From: Maribacter arenosus
GTDB lineage: Bacteria > Bacteroidota > Bacteroidia > Flavobacteriales > Flavobacteriaceae
Direction: 5' to 3'
Assembly (NCBI RefSeq): GCF_014610845.1
Contig: NZ_JABTCG010000003.1
Location: 1 to 64,000, forward strand
Length of the DNA: 64,000 nt
The notes below the pieces were generated by a model that was not told the DNA's origin, did no database searches, and was given only the letters and a program-made list of their open reading frames with translations. Shown piece by piece: positions 54,479 through 63,115 of this stretch. The position numbers and the translations under genes were made by a program. Numbering within the stretch: position 1 is the stretch's first letter; every line of letters begins with the position of its first letter.

Positions 54479-55024
54479 ATGAAAAAGTTAGGCCTATATC
54501 TGTTGACTTCAATTACGTCCCTATTCCTTTTTTCCTGTATTGAGGAACAAGATTTCAATCAATACGATGATCTTAGCGTAACCCCAATCTATGAGGCAAG
54601 CGTTTTGTATGTAGAGGTTCCTGAATATACGATCAATGAAATAACGGGACCGAACACCTATTCCCAAAATTTTAATTTTGATGCATTTAGCGAGGACGTT
54701 TTTGCCGATAGGGTGTTAGAAGGCGTCCTGAAGTATGAGGTTGAAAACACAACAAGCAAACCGCTTGATATCGAAATTCAATTTTTAGATGAAGGGGGAA
54801 CGGTTTTAGATACCGAGCAGTTTCAACTTGATCCTGAACCTACGGGCATTATAGTTAGGGAAATCGCCTATGGCCCTGCTGGCCGCAATATAAATATCAT
54901 CAAAAATACCTCAAGTATTTCAGTGACTGCTACAAATAACGGGGATAATACCAGTACTTCATCCCAATCCGATCCCATGGTCACCCTAAAGAGTAGTGGT
55001 AAATTCATGGTCCGCATAAAATGA
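54479..55024 (+). CDS. Secreted lipoprotein of unknown function
   Basis: This 181-residue protein has a lipoprotein signal with lipobox FLFSC (Cys20) followed by acidic residues. The mature part is beta-rich (YEVENTTSKPLDIEIQFLDE, STSSQSDP) and probably binds or caps another envelope protein. I start at ATG 54479 (MKKLGLYLL), since the upstream start at 54455 would place a charged piece before the signal. It overlaps the DUF5723 gene by four bases, so the two are coupled and probably function together at the outer membrane. Confidence 0.85.
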   Translation: MKKLGLYLLTSITSLFLFSCIEEQDFNQYDDLSVTPIYEASVLYVEVPEYTINEITGPNTYSQNFNFDAFSEDVFADRVLEGVLKYEVENTTSKPLDIEIQFLDEGGTVLDTEQFQLDPEPTGIIVREIAYGPAGRNINIIKNTSSISVTATNNGDNTSTSSQSDPMVTLKSSGKFMVRIK

Positions 55025-56454
55025 TAGCAAGAAAGATTATAGTTGCAACCATTTTATGGGCTGGCCTATCTATGCATGCCCAGAACAAACAGCTATTATA
55101 CGATTTCAGTGAGATACCCCAGGCTTTAATGGTCAATCCCGGTATGGAGACCGATTTTAGTTGGTATGCAGGGATTCCGGCACTATCAGGGATATCGTTC
55201 CAAGCTGGGTCTAGCGGTATTTCGGTCAATGATATTTTCGCAAATGATGGACTTGATATTAATGACAAGGTTCGTGATAGGTCCATTAATGGGATGACTA
55301 TAAGGGATGAATTAAGTGGAACCTACCAAGTGGAATTGATCAATGGGGGTTTTAGAGGTAAGGACCCAAGCATTTTCTATTCTTTTGGATTATATAATGA
55401 AGGTGATGCTATTGGCTATTGGTTCCGGGATTACGCAATTTTGGCCTATGAAGGGAATGCAGACAGACTTAATGAGCGTTTTGATTTGAGTCATTTGAAG
55501 ACCCGGGGCGAAATGCTCAATGTTTTCCATTTCGGGATAAACAAGAAAATGAACAGCGATTTGATCCTTGGGGCAAGGGGTAAGATATATTCCAGCATAT
55601 TCGATTTCAATTCGACCCAAAACAAGGGCTTTTTTGTCACTACTGAAGGTCAAAACAACCTTCTTGCCAGTACCCTTGATGCGGATTTACTAGTGAGGAC
55701 CTCTGGTGGAAATGCTATTGAAAAAGCCATCGATGATGAAACCATTCCCGGAACACTGATCAAGCGGGGTCTTTTTGGTGGTAATTTGGGGCTGGGTGTT
55801 GATTTGGGCTTCACGTATTATCTAAATTCCCAGACGGTTTTGACCGGTAGTTTATTGGATTTAGGTTTCATATATCATGCAAACGACATCGAAAACTTTG
55901 CGTTACAAGGCAATGCCACGATAGAGGGTATGGAAATTATCTTACCGGATGCCTTATCGGATCCTAACCAGGATTTTTGGCAAAACCTGGTTGATGACAT
56001 AGAGTCATTTATCCCATTTGAAGAAACTACAAAGAGCTATATCACCTTTAGGCCAACAAAATTATACGGATCTTTGCGTTATAATTTTGGGGAACCCCAT
56101 CAGGGACCCGCCCTATGTGACTGCGATTATAGTAATGCGGGTACGAGTCATAGTGTGGTCAAATATCGAAATAGTGTTGGGGGTCAGCTTTATGTAATCA
56201 ATAGGCCAAGAGGTCCGCAAAGTGCAATTACGGCATTTTATCAGAGAAGGTTCGGGAATTTCATGGCTATAAAGGCCACTTATACCGCCGATAAATTTAC
56301 GCTGACCAATATTGGACTGGGGGCAAGTTTTCAAGCTGGGCCCGTTAATTTCTATCTAATGGCCGATAATCTACTCGGTTATAGCAACCTGGCAGCCAGT
56401 AAGTATGCGTCTTTTCAATTTGGATTAAATATCATATCTTGGGGAAAGAATTGA
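55021..56454 (+). CDS. DUF5723 outer-membrane protein
   Basis: This 477-residue protein has a signal peptide (to about residue 21, SMHAQNK) and a long beta-barrel-like pattern with porin-type turns; it closes with ASFQFGLNIISWGKN. DUF5723 is frequent in Bacteroidota beside small lipoproteins, as here. The function is unknown; transport or gliding/secretion-linked roles have been suggested for similar proteins. It overlaps the preceding lipoprotein gene by four bases and lies six bases before the next gene. Confidence 0.88.
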   Translation: MIARKIIVATILWAGLSMHAQNKQLLYDFSEIPQALMVNPGMETDFSWYAGIPALSGISFQAGSSGISVNDIFANDGLDINDKVRDRSINGMTIRDELSGTYQVELINGGFRGKDPSIFYSFGLYNEGDAIGYWFRDYAILAYEGNADRLNERFDLSHLKTRGEMLNVFHFGINKKMNSDLILGARGKIYSSIFDFNSTQNKGFFVTTEGQNNLLASTLDADLLVRTSGGNAIEKAIDDETIPGTLIKRGLFGGNLGLGVDLGFTYYLNSQTVLTGSLLDLGFIYHANDIENFALQGNATIEGMEIILPDALSDPNQDFWQNLVDDIESFIPFEETTKSYITFRPTKLYGSLRYNFGEPHQGPALCDCDYSNAGTSHSVVKYRNSVGGQLYVINRPRGPQSAITAFYQRRFGNFMAIKATYTADKFTLTNIGLGASFQAGPVNFYLMADNLLGYSNLAASKYASFQFGLNIISWGKN

Positions 56455-56460
56455 TATATC

Positions 56461-57315
56461 GTGATAATAAAAAAACTTTTAGTATTTCTGCTTCTGTTTA
56501 GTTTGGTCAAAGGGTATTCACAACAAAACCTCAATGCATATAAGTATGTAATCGTACCAAAGAAATTCGATGCCTTTAAAAAAGAGAATCAATATAAGAC
56601 CAGTACCTTGGTTAAATTTTTGTTCACCAAGAACGGGTTTAATGCGGTGTATGATGATGCCTTACCCGAGGATTTGGAGAATAACCGATGCTTGGGGGTT
56701 TTGGTTTCAGTGATAGACGAGTCGTCGATGTTTACGACAAAAACAGCACTCGAATTAAAGGATTGCTTTTCAAAAAAAGTGTTGACCACGATTATGGGAA
56801 GCAGTAAGGAAAAAGGGTATGAAAGTGCGTATAGAGAGGCATTGACCGAGGCTTTTACCACAATAAAGGCTTTGGGTTATCAGTATTCCCCACCTGAAAA
56901 GGGGCAAGTCGCGATAACAGAAAATATAGCACCCATGGAAGAAAATAAGCATCCCAAGAACAAACCGGATCGGGCCGTGGTGAAACAGGAAGCAACTCCA
57001 GAAAAGCAATTGTATAAGAGTGTTGAACCTGTTGCCTCCGAAATTAAAAAATCAGAGCCGGTGGTAAAAGAAACGTCGGCTGGTATACAAAAAGATGGGA
57101 ACATACTTTACGCCCAAGAAATACCTGATGGATATCAATTGGTGGACAGTACCCCTAGAATTAAACTAAAGCTCTATCGTACTTCAATGCCCGATGTTTT
57201 TACGGTTAAATATGAAAAGGATAATGGGGTGGTGTTCAAGAAAGACGGAAAATGGTATTTGGAATATTATTTTGGGGGGCAATTAGTGACGGAAGAATTG
57301 AATATTAAATTCTAA
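56461..57315 (+). CDS. Secreted protein of unknown function, GTG start
   Basis: This 284-residue protein has a signal peptide (MIIKKLLVFLLLFSLVKGYSQ). A conserved N-terminal part follows (YKYVIVPKKFDAFKKENQYKTS, FLFTKNGFNAVYDD), then a Lys/Glu/Pro-rich linker (about 150-210) and a C-terminal beta region (TVKYEKDNGVVFKKDGKWYLEYY). It starts with GTG at 56461, six bases after the DUF5723 stop; no ATG gives the complete signal peptide. It is the third gene of a probable outer-membrane cluster and overlaps the convergent rarA gene by four bases. Confidence 0.85.
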   Translation: MIIKKLLVFLLLFSLVKGYSQQNLNAYKYVIVPKKFDAFKKENQYKTSTLVKFLFTKNGFNAVYDDALPEDLENNRCLGVLVSVIDESSMFTTKTALELKDCFSKKVLTTIMGSSKEKGYESAYREALTEAFTTIKALGYQYSPPEKGQVAITENIAPMEENKHPKNKPDRAVVKQEATPEKQLYKSVEPVASEIKKSEPVVKETSAGIQKDGNILYAQEIPDGYQLVDSTPRIKLKLYRTSMPDVFTVKYEKDNGVVFKKDGKWYLEYYFGGQLVTEELNIKF

Positions 57316-58589
57316 AGTTCATATTTACCTTTCCAACGTTTTTTTAAAAACTCGCTAATAGCATTTTCACGCTGGTTTTTACCAGGTTTGTAAAAACTGG
57401 TCCCACTGAGTTCTTCCGGTAAAAATTCCTCATCGATGAAGTTGTCTGTATAGTCATGGGCATATTTATAATCCTTGCCATAGCCGAGGTCCTTCATCAA
57501 CTTGGTAGGTGCATTTCTTAAGGGTAAGGGAACCGATAAATCCCCAGTCTGCCTTACGGCCTGTTGGGCCTTGCCGATAGCCATATAGCTGGCATTGCTT
57601 TTTGCTGAAGTGGCAAGATATATAGCACATTGGCTTAGAATAATACGGGCTTCAGGGTACCCTATTGTCGTAACGGCTTGAAACGCATTATTGGCTATGA
57701 CCAAAGCCGTAGGATTGGCCAATCCAATATCCTCTGAGGCAGAGATCAACATGCGGCGTGCTATGAATTTTAGGTCTTCACCGCCTTCGATCATTCGGGC
57801 TAACCAATAGACTGCCCCATTGGGATCACTTCCCCGAATAGATTTTATAAAGGCCGATATGATATCATAATGTTGTTCGCCGGTCTTATCGTATAAAACC
57901 GTGTTCTTTTGAACCTTCCCCATAACCAATTCATTGGTAATCGTGATCGTATCGGTTTCCTCTGAATTCACAACCAGTTCAAAGATGTTAAGGAGTTTTC
58001 TTCCATCACCGCCCGAAAGCCGCAATAGCGCTTCGCTTTCTTTCAGTTTTATTTTCTTGGTTTTTAGATAGTCGTCTTTGATCATGGCCCTGGCAAGAAG
58101 CGCTTCGAGGTCCTCCTTGCCAAAGGGATTCAAAACATATACTTGACAACGTGACAATAATGCGGGAATCACTTCAAAACTGGGATTTTCAGTGGTTGCC
58201 CCTATTAGGGTAACCCAACCTTTTTCAACGGCTCCCAGCAATGAATCTTGTTGTGATTTACTGAAGCGATGTATTTCGTCAATAAATAAAATCGGATTTT
58301 TCGCAGTGAACAGTCCCCCACTTTGTTTGGCCTTGTCAATAACGTCCCGTATGTCCTTGACGCCACTATTTATGGCGCTCAGAGAGTAAAATGGTCTTTC
58401 GCTTTCTTTCGCTATTATATGGGCAAGGGTCGTTTTACCTGTTCCGGGGGGTCCCCAAAATATAAGGGATGGAATAATGCCTTTTTTTATTTGATGGGTC
58501 AACGAACCTTGTTCCCCCACCAAATGGTGTTGGCTTATGTAATCTTCCAGCGTTTTGGGGCGTACCCGTTCTGCAAGTGGTTCGTTCAT
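57312..58589 (-). CDS. rarA: Replication-associated recombination protein RarA (MgsA)
   Basis: This 425-residue AAA+ ATPase acts at stalled forks. Walker A GPPGTGKTTLAHI lies near residues 46-58, Walker B LFIDEIHRFSKSQQDSLL near 97-114, and sensor 1 GATTENPSFEV near 123-134. The C-terminal tetramer part includes KSIRGSDPNGAVYWLARMIEGGED and the family end. Length and motifs match RarA rather than RuvB or clamp loaders. It converges on the GTG-started gene by four bases. Confidence 0.96.
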   Translation of the reverse strand: MNEPLAERVRPKTLEDYISQHHLVGEQGSLTHQIKKGIIPSLIFWGPPGTGKTTLAHIIAKESERPFYSLSAINSGVKDIRDVIDKAKQSGGLFTAKNPILFIDEIHRFSKSQQDSLLGAVEKGWVTLIGATTENPSFEVIPALLSRCQVYVLNPFGKEDLEALLARAMIKDDYLKTKKIKLKESEALLRLSGGDGRKLLNIFELVVNSEETDTITITNELVMGKVQKNTVLYDKTGEQHYDIISAFIKSIRGSDPNGAVYWLARMIEGGEDLKFIARRMLISASEDIGLANPTALVIANNAFQAVTTIGYPEARIILSQCAIYLATSAKSNASYMAIGKAQQAVRQTGDLSVPLPLRNAPTKLMKDLGYGKDYKYAHDYTDNFIDEEFLPEELSGTSFYKPGKNQRENAISEFLKKRWKGKYEL

Positions 58590-58681
58590 ACCGTAAAAAT
58601 ACTATAATTCTGTTGATGACAATTTATCAGGTTTTACATTTATGGCGGAATTATTGATTGGAAAACCATTAATTTTAAGGG

Positions 58682-59449
58682 ATGTCTGAGCACCACTATT
58701 TCAAATTTTCCAATGCGGTCGTCATTGCCCCACTTGGGGCGATGCTCTGCATATGGACCGTTTTCTGGATAGAACTTCAGTTTCATGTCAACCTGAATCA
58801 ATATGGGGTGTTTCCTAGGACATTTTCTGGATTACGGGGTGTGGTTTTTAGTCCGTTCATTCATGGCTCCGTGGAACATTTGTATAACAATACCATTCCC
58901 TTGGCCATACTCATGGCCTCTTTATTCTATTTCTATCGAAAGATAGCCCTTAAAGTGCTGTTTTGGGGCGTTCTCCTGTCTGGTTTGCTCACCTGGGGCA
59001 TAGGAAGACCATCGTACCATATTGGAGCGAGTGGGGTCATCTATGTTCTTGCTAGTTTTGTTTTTTTTAAGGGGATTTTCACCAAATATTATCGGTTGGT
59101 CGCACTCTCACTTATCGTGGTGTTCATTTATGGAAGTTTGCTATGGTATATTTTCCCTATAAAAGACGACATATCCTGGGAGGGGCATTTAGGCGGATTT
59201 GTTACGGGCCTTTTACTGGCGATTTTAATGGAAGCCAAGATACCTTCGCCTAAAAAATTTGCTTGGGAACATGACGATTACAATGAGGAAGAGGACGAAT
59301 TCTTAAAACAGTTTGATAAGGATGGGAATTTTATCGAAACAAGACCTGAAGACATTGCGCAGGCAGAAGAACCCACACAGATTATCTATCATTACCGGGC
59401 AAGGGATAAAAAGCAACCGGGAGACACGAACAAAGAAACAAAAGATTAG
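58682..59449 (+). CDS. Rhomboid-family intramembrane serine protease
   Basis: This 255-residue membrane protease has about six helices. The catalytic dyad is visible: Ser117 in YHIGASGVIY (GxSG) and His169 in WEGHLGGFVTG. The region SPFIHGSVEHLYNNT near residue 60 is the usual N-terminal His/Asn segment. The tail (about 200-255) is acidic and cytoplasmic (DDYNEEEDEFLKQFDKDGN). It cleaves membrane proteins within the bilayer; substrates are unknown. It stands between rarA (divergent) and rlmB (convergent). Confidence 0.93.
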   Translation: MSEHHYFKFSNAVVIAPLGAMLCIWTVFWIELQFHVNLNQYGVFPRTFSGLRGVVFSPFIHGSVEHLYNNTIPLAILMASLFYFYRKIALKVLFWGVLLSGLLTWGIGRPSYHIGASGVIYVLASFVFFKGIFTKYYRLVALSLIVVFIYGSLLWYIFPIKDDISWEGHLGGFVTGLLLAILMEAKIPSPKKFAWEHDDYNEEEDEFLKQFDKDGNFIETRPEDIAQAEEPTQIIYHYRARDKKQPGDTNKETKD

Positions 59450-59514
59450 AACCAGTCAAGCTTGAAATAAGGAAAACTTTTACCTCCTTCACTTTTCCCT
59501 CTTTACCTCATTTA

Positions 59515-59577
59515 CTTTTTCCCTCTTTCCCTCTTTCCCACTTCAACTTCAGAAACCAGAAACCAGAAACCAGAAAC
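59515..59577. repeat. Low-complexity tract with 7-bp tandem repeats
   Basis: A pyrimidine-rich tract of ccctcttt units (about 59515-59540) is followed by agaaacc repeated almost four times (59551-59577). Such simple repeats between convergent genes can change length by replication slippage. No gene is affected. Confidence 0.7.
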
Positions 59578-59591
59578 TTTGAACTTTAAAG

Positions 59592-60326
59592 CTACATCCG
59601 TTGCCTAACCACTTCGTATAAAAATACCCCACAGGCCACTGAGACATTCAAAGATCCTATCTCGCCCAACATAGGAAGTTTAGCCGTATGGTCAGCTGCT
59701 TTTATGACCGAGGGGGAAACCCCTTTATCTTCAGCACCCATAACTATGGCGCAAGGTTCGTTAAAAGCAAGGTCATAAATGTTAGTGTTCGTCTTTTCGG
59801 TAGCAACGGTAACCGAAATGCCCGATGCCTGAAGATAAAACACGGCATCTTTTATATGGTCTACTTTCGCAATCGGTACCTTGAAGGCAGCTCCGGCCGA
59901 GGTTTTGATGGTATCGGCAGTTACTGGGGCTGCGCCTTTTTTTTGAATGATGATACCATCGACACCAGTACATTCCGCGGTCCTTATAATGGCCCCAAAA
60001 TTACGGACATCCGAAAGTTGGTCCAAGAGAAGGAACAATGGATTTTTTTTGTTTTCGATCACTTGTTCCACTAAGGTTTCAAGGGTGTAAAAGCTGATAG
60101 GGGAGATGTTGGCAATAACCCCCTGATGGTTGTTTTTGGTTAACCTGTTTAATTTTTCGGGCGGGACATAAGATGCATTGATGCCCTTTTTACGGATCAA
60201 TCCTTCCAATTCCCTGGATAAATCGCCTTTTAGCCCTTTCTGGATAAATACCTTGTCTATGGCCTCACCCGCATTGATCGCTTCTATGACGGCTCTAAGA
60301 CCATAAATTTGGGTCGGTTTTTCCAT
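59592..60326 (-). CDS. rlmB: 23S rRNA (guanosine-2251-2'-O)-methyltransferase RlmB
   Basis: This 244-residue SPOUT enzyme methylates G2251 in the peptidyl-transferase P loop. An N-terminal RNA-binding domain (about 1-75) precedes motif 1 QLSDVRNFGAIIRTAECTG near 105-123, motif 2 IVMGAEDKGVSPSV near 195-208, and motif 3 MLGEIGSLNVSVACGVFLYE near 218-238. The N-terminal domain distinguishes it from the minimal SpoU protein at 3722. It is transcribed alone. Confidence 0.93.
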   Translation of the reverse strand: MEKPTQIYGLRAVIEAINAGEAIDKVFIQKGLKGDLSRELEGLIRKKGINASYVPPEKLNRLTKNNHQGVIANISPISFYTLETLVEQVIENKKNPLFLLLDQLSDVRNFGAIIRTAECTGVDGIIIQKKGAAPVTADTIKTSAGAAFKVPIAKVDHIKDAVFYLQASGISVTVATEKTNTNIYDLAFNEPCAIVMGAEDKGVSPSVIKAADHTAKLPMLGEIGSLNVSVACGVFLYEVVRQRM

Positions 60327-60665
60327 AAGGGAGAATGGGTTTAAGAATGTGTTATAGGGTTTTCGGGCTTAAAATTAATCAATTAATCCCGACGATTAGG
60401 CTTACTTCTATTTATAAATGTCCTTAAAATGATTTAAGGGCATTTTTATTTTAGAGTTATACTCGGTAAAAGGAATTAGGAATTCAAGGTTTATATTTTA
60501 CAGCCATAAGAAGTTTGAAAGATGACCATACAAGATTACTACTATTAATAAAGTAATTATTTGGGAGGCCTGTAAAGAATGCAATATTGGTCTAATTTTA
60601 TAGAAAGCCATCTTTAAGGGTAATAGCCAAAAATAGGGGTAAGGATAGTTTTTGTCTACAGGAAA

Positions 60666-60697
60666 GTTGTCGATTTAATTGGTTGTCGATTTAATTG
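60666..60697. repeat. Perfect 16-base tandem duplication
   Basis: The unit gttgtcgatttaattg occurs twice without a gap (60666-60681 and 60682-60697). The copies are identical, so the duplication is recent or maintained. Its position just past the Sus-operon terminator offers no clear function. Confidence 0.85.
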
Positions 60698-60717
60698 AAT
60701 GAGGTCATACCATAGAA

Positions 60718-60750
60718 AAAGGGGCACTAAATTAAATTAATGCCCCTTTG
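60718..60750 (-). terminator. Terminator of the Sus operon
   Basis: Arms ggggca (60721-60726) and tgcccc (60741-60746), extended by A/T pairs on both sides, are followed on the minus strand by a run of T. It lies about 40 bases after the accessory lipoprotein stop. Confidence 0.85.
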
Positions 60751-60790
60751 GTCTTTGATTAGATTATGTATTTCAACAATACGGTAAAAT

Positions 60791-61702
60791 TTAATTCATG
60801 GTAAAGGTACCTCCTAATGTAGGGGAAGCCAAATATGTTGGGAAATATGTAGCAGCAAGACCTGTGTCATCACCTGGATAGTAAATATCATAGTCTATGA
60901 TCATGACGGGTTTGCCATCACAATTCTCCCACTTTCCGGTACCTTCGATTTCATAGTCGTAAGGCGCACCTTCGTATGTAGTGGTATATATATACTGTCT
61001 TGGGATGGTAATCCCACCATTTCCGGCAATTTCCGCTGAAATGGGGACACTCGTTGTAACAGCTTCGGCCCAGAAATTTTCAATAAAATTCACTCCTAAG
61101 CCCGAAATCAGTAGATTCTCGGCATCTAATACTGCGGTAATAGGATCAGGGTAACCGTTAAGGTCAATAGTAGCTGTATATGAGCCGACTAAATCAACCG
61201 TACCATTTTCTAAAGGACAAAATTCTATACGTAACAAGCTATAATTTAATTGAAGGCCAGCCGTTGCCGAGTTGGCACCTGCATCTAAATTCAAAATTAA
61301 ATCCACTACTTCACCTACCGGCATCAATTCTGTATTAGTGGTTAGCGTAACCGACCCACCTGCAGAACCAGCAGGTATAGTAATTGCTGAGGCTGACAAG
61401 TTATACATACTTTCATCTATTGTTGATGCGGGATCAAGGGTTAGGTTAACTGTAATATCCTGGGCCTGTGGCAATCCAAGTATATTCACAATGACCGTAG
61501 TTTCAATATCTATTAAATCGCCAGATTCTGTAACTCCAGATTCCAGACTTTTAGAAGCATCCTTAAACTGCACATAATAGGTGGCATTAGGATCAGGGCT
61601 ATTGGATAGCTCAGAAAAAGCGTCGTTATCCCAATCACACGATACAAGGAGAACCCCTGACAGTGCTATATATGTTAAACGTTTGAATATATTTTTCATC
61701 AT
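60791..61702 (-). CDS. Sus-operon accessory surface lipoprotein
   Basis: This 303-residue lipoprotein has lipobox LLVSC (Cys22) followed by acidic residues (DWDND) that favour surface export. Residues about 40-155 resemble the DUF1735/Calx-beta-like domain of Sus-operon glycan-binding proteins (VQFKDASKSLESG, TLDPASTIDESMYN). The C-terminal part (about 165-300; VGSYTATIDLNGYPDPITAVLD) is a second beta domain. It probably binds ligand at the cell surface and hands it to SusD/SusC. It lies 18 bases after susD on one transcript. Confidence 0.87.
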   Translation of the reverse strand: MMKNIFKRLTYIALSGVLLVSCDWDNDAFSELSNSPDPNATYYVQFKDASKSLESGVTESGDLIDIETTVIVNILGLPQAQDITVNLTLDPASTIDESMYNLSASAITIPAGSAGGSVTLTTNTELMPVGEVVDLILNLDAGANSATAGLQLNYSLLRIEFCPLENGTVDLVGSYTATIDLNGYPDPITAVLDAENLLISGLGVNFIENFWAEAVTTSVPISAEIAGNGGITIPRQYIYTTTYEGAPYDYEIEGTGKWENCDGKPVMIIDYDIYYPGDDTGLAATYFPTYLASPTLGGTFTMN

Positions 61703-61720
61703 TTTTATAGTTTTAAAAGA

Positions 61721-63103
61721 TTATTGGTCCCACCAAACTTTGGTTAATAAGGTAACAGCAGGTACATTCTGCGTATTATAATCCAACTCGCCTTGTGGGT
61801 AAGGAAATCTTCGTGGGATTTCACTAACTACTGCATCTGGCGCTAGCGTAAGGCTAGGAAGACCGGTTCTTCTATAATCGGCATACGGTTGGTTGGTGCC
61901 CGCCCCATCGATGTATTTTTGGGTCATTAGTTTCTCCAAGGTTACAGGATCACCATTGATGTTCGCATCTAACCAAGCCGTATTGGCTTCCCCGGTTATC
62001 CGTAATACTGAAGCAGCTACTGCCGCTTCATAGGCTTCTTGAGCTCCTGCTTGCCCAAGGCCCAATCTAGCCTCCGCTTCGATGAATTTCAATTCTGAAT
62101 AGGTCATCAATTTAGCCGAAGCATCAAAAGCTGCAAGGTTTGGTCCAGGAAAGGAGGCATCACTATTTTGAGATCTAAGGGCACTTCCCGAATAATTACC
62201 ATCGGCATCCTCTTCGGCATAAAAAGGCAATCTGGGATCGTCAGTGGCCAACAACAAGTCGATAAGATTGGCGCCCATTCTGATATCCGTTCGCTGCTCC
62301 ATAAATTGGAATATAGGATTTTTATTCTGATCTTCAAAAGGAACTAGAAAATCATCGTCATTGGACGTAAACCCATTGGCAACGGCTGCTAAAGCCGCAG
62401 AATAAGCCGCATTGCCATTACGTTTAGTTTGCTGAATGGCGTGTCGGGCCTTAATTGAGCTGGCCGCTTTTTTCCATTTGTCCAAATCCCCATCATAAAT
62501 TACATCCCCAGATACATCAATAACGTTGTTGGTACTGTTTAAATTACCAATCGCCTGATCTAAAAGGGTATTGATCGATCCATAAAGGGATTCCTGTCCG
62601 TCATAAACGGGGCTCAAGATATTTTCCCCACCTTTGAATGCTTCTGTAAAGGGCATATCGCCGAATAAATCGGTACCTATACCCAAAGAAGTTGCCAAAA
62701 GTACCTGGGCAATACCGGCAAAATGCGGTGATTCCAGGCCTTCATCATCAGCTTTATCAATGATGATGGTACTGTTAATCATCATTTCAGTATACATGTT
62801 CGTCCATAAATTGTTTACATCGGAAGAGACCAATTGGTACCTTCCTTCTGTAAAGGATTGACGATCGACACCTTCAAAAATCTGCATCCATATATTATTG
62901 GTGCGAACCGAGTTATTACCGACTAGGTTGTATCCCATGGATTGTTGTATCCCAGGAAGTATTAAACCCATGGGCACATTTGCGGGTTTGTCCGGATCGA
63001 TGTTGATGTCCGAATCGGTCCACTTCTCGCAAGATATGGTGAAAACAAGTACTGACAATATTAGTGCCAGACCTTTATATGTTATATTTCTATTTTTTTT
63101 CAT
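61721..63103 (-). CDS. SusD/RagB-family nutrient-binding lipoprotein
   Basis: This 460-residue lipoprotein has lipobox FTISC (Cys25) and the SusD-like_2 pattern: DINIDPDKPANVP near residues 33-45, helical TPR-like repeats (FKGGENILSPVYDGQESLYGSI near 165), and a SELKFIEAEARLGLG segment near 335. The C-terminus shows PYADYRRTGLPSL and RRFPYPQGELDYN. It forms the lid over the SusC channel and binds the substrate. The SusD-like_2 group often handles peptides or other polymers besides glycans, so the substrate is open. Confidence 0.94.
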   Translation of the reverse strand: MKKNRNITYKGLALILSVLVFTISCEKWTDSDINIDPDKPANVPMGLILPGIQQSMGYNLVGNNSVRTNNIWMQIFEGVDRQSFTEGRYQLVSSDVNNLWTNMYTEMMINSTIIIDKADDEGLESPHFAGIAQVLLATSLGIGTDLFGDMPFTEAFKGGENILSPVYDGQESLYGSINTLLDQAIGNLNSTNNVIDVSGDVIYDGDLDKWKKAASSIKARHAIQQTKRNGNAAYSAALAAVANGFTSNDDDFLVPFEDQNKNPIFQFMEQRTDIRMGANLIDLLLATDDPRLPFYAEEDADGNYSGSALRSQNSDASFPGPNLAAFDASAKLMTYSELKFIEAEARLGLGQAGAQEAYEAAVAASVLRITGEANTAWLDANINGDPVTLEKLMTQKYIDGAGTNQPYADYRRTGLPSLTLAPDAVVSEIPRRFPYPQGELDYNTQNVPAVTLLTKVWWDQ

Positions 63104-63115
63104 GATCTATTTTTT

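Larger units (their letters stand above)
60327..60790. other. 464-base intergenic region
   Basis: No coding frame with family features is visible. It contains AT-rich DNA, a perfect 16-base tandem duplication at 60666-60697 and the Sus-operon terminator at 60718-60750. I see no tRNA, small-RNA or regulator-site match. Confidence 0.5.

Noticed and set aside
59551-59577. CRISPR-like repeats
   Set aside because: The 7-base units have no spacers and no cas genes; they are simple tandem repeats.
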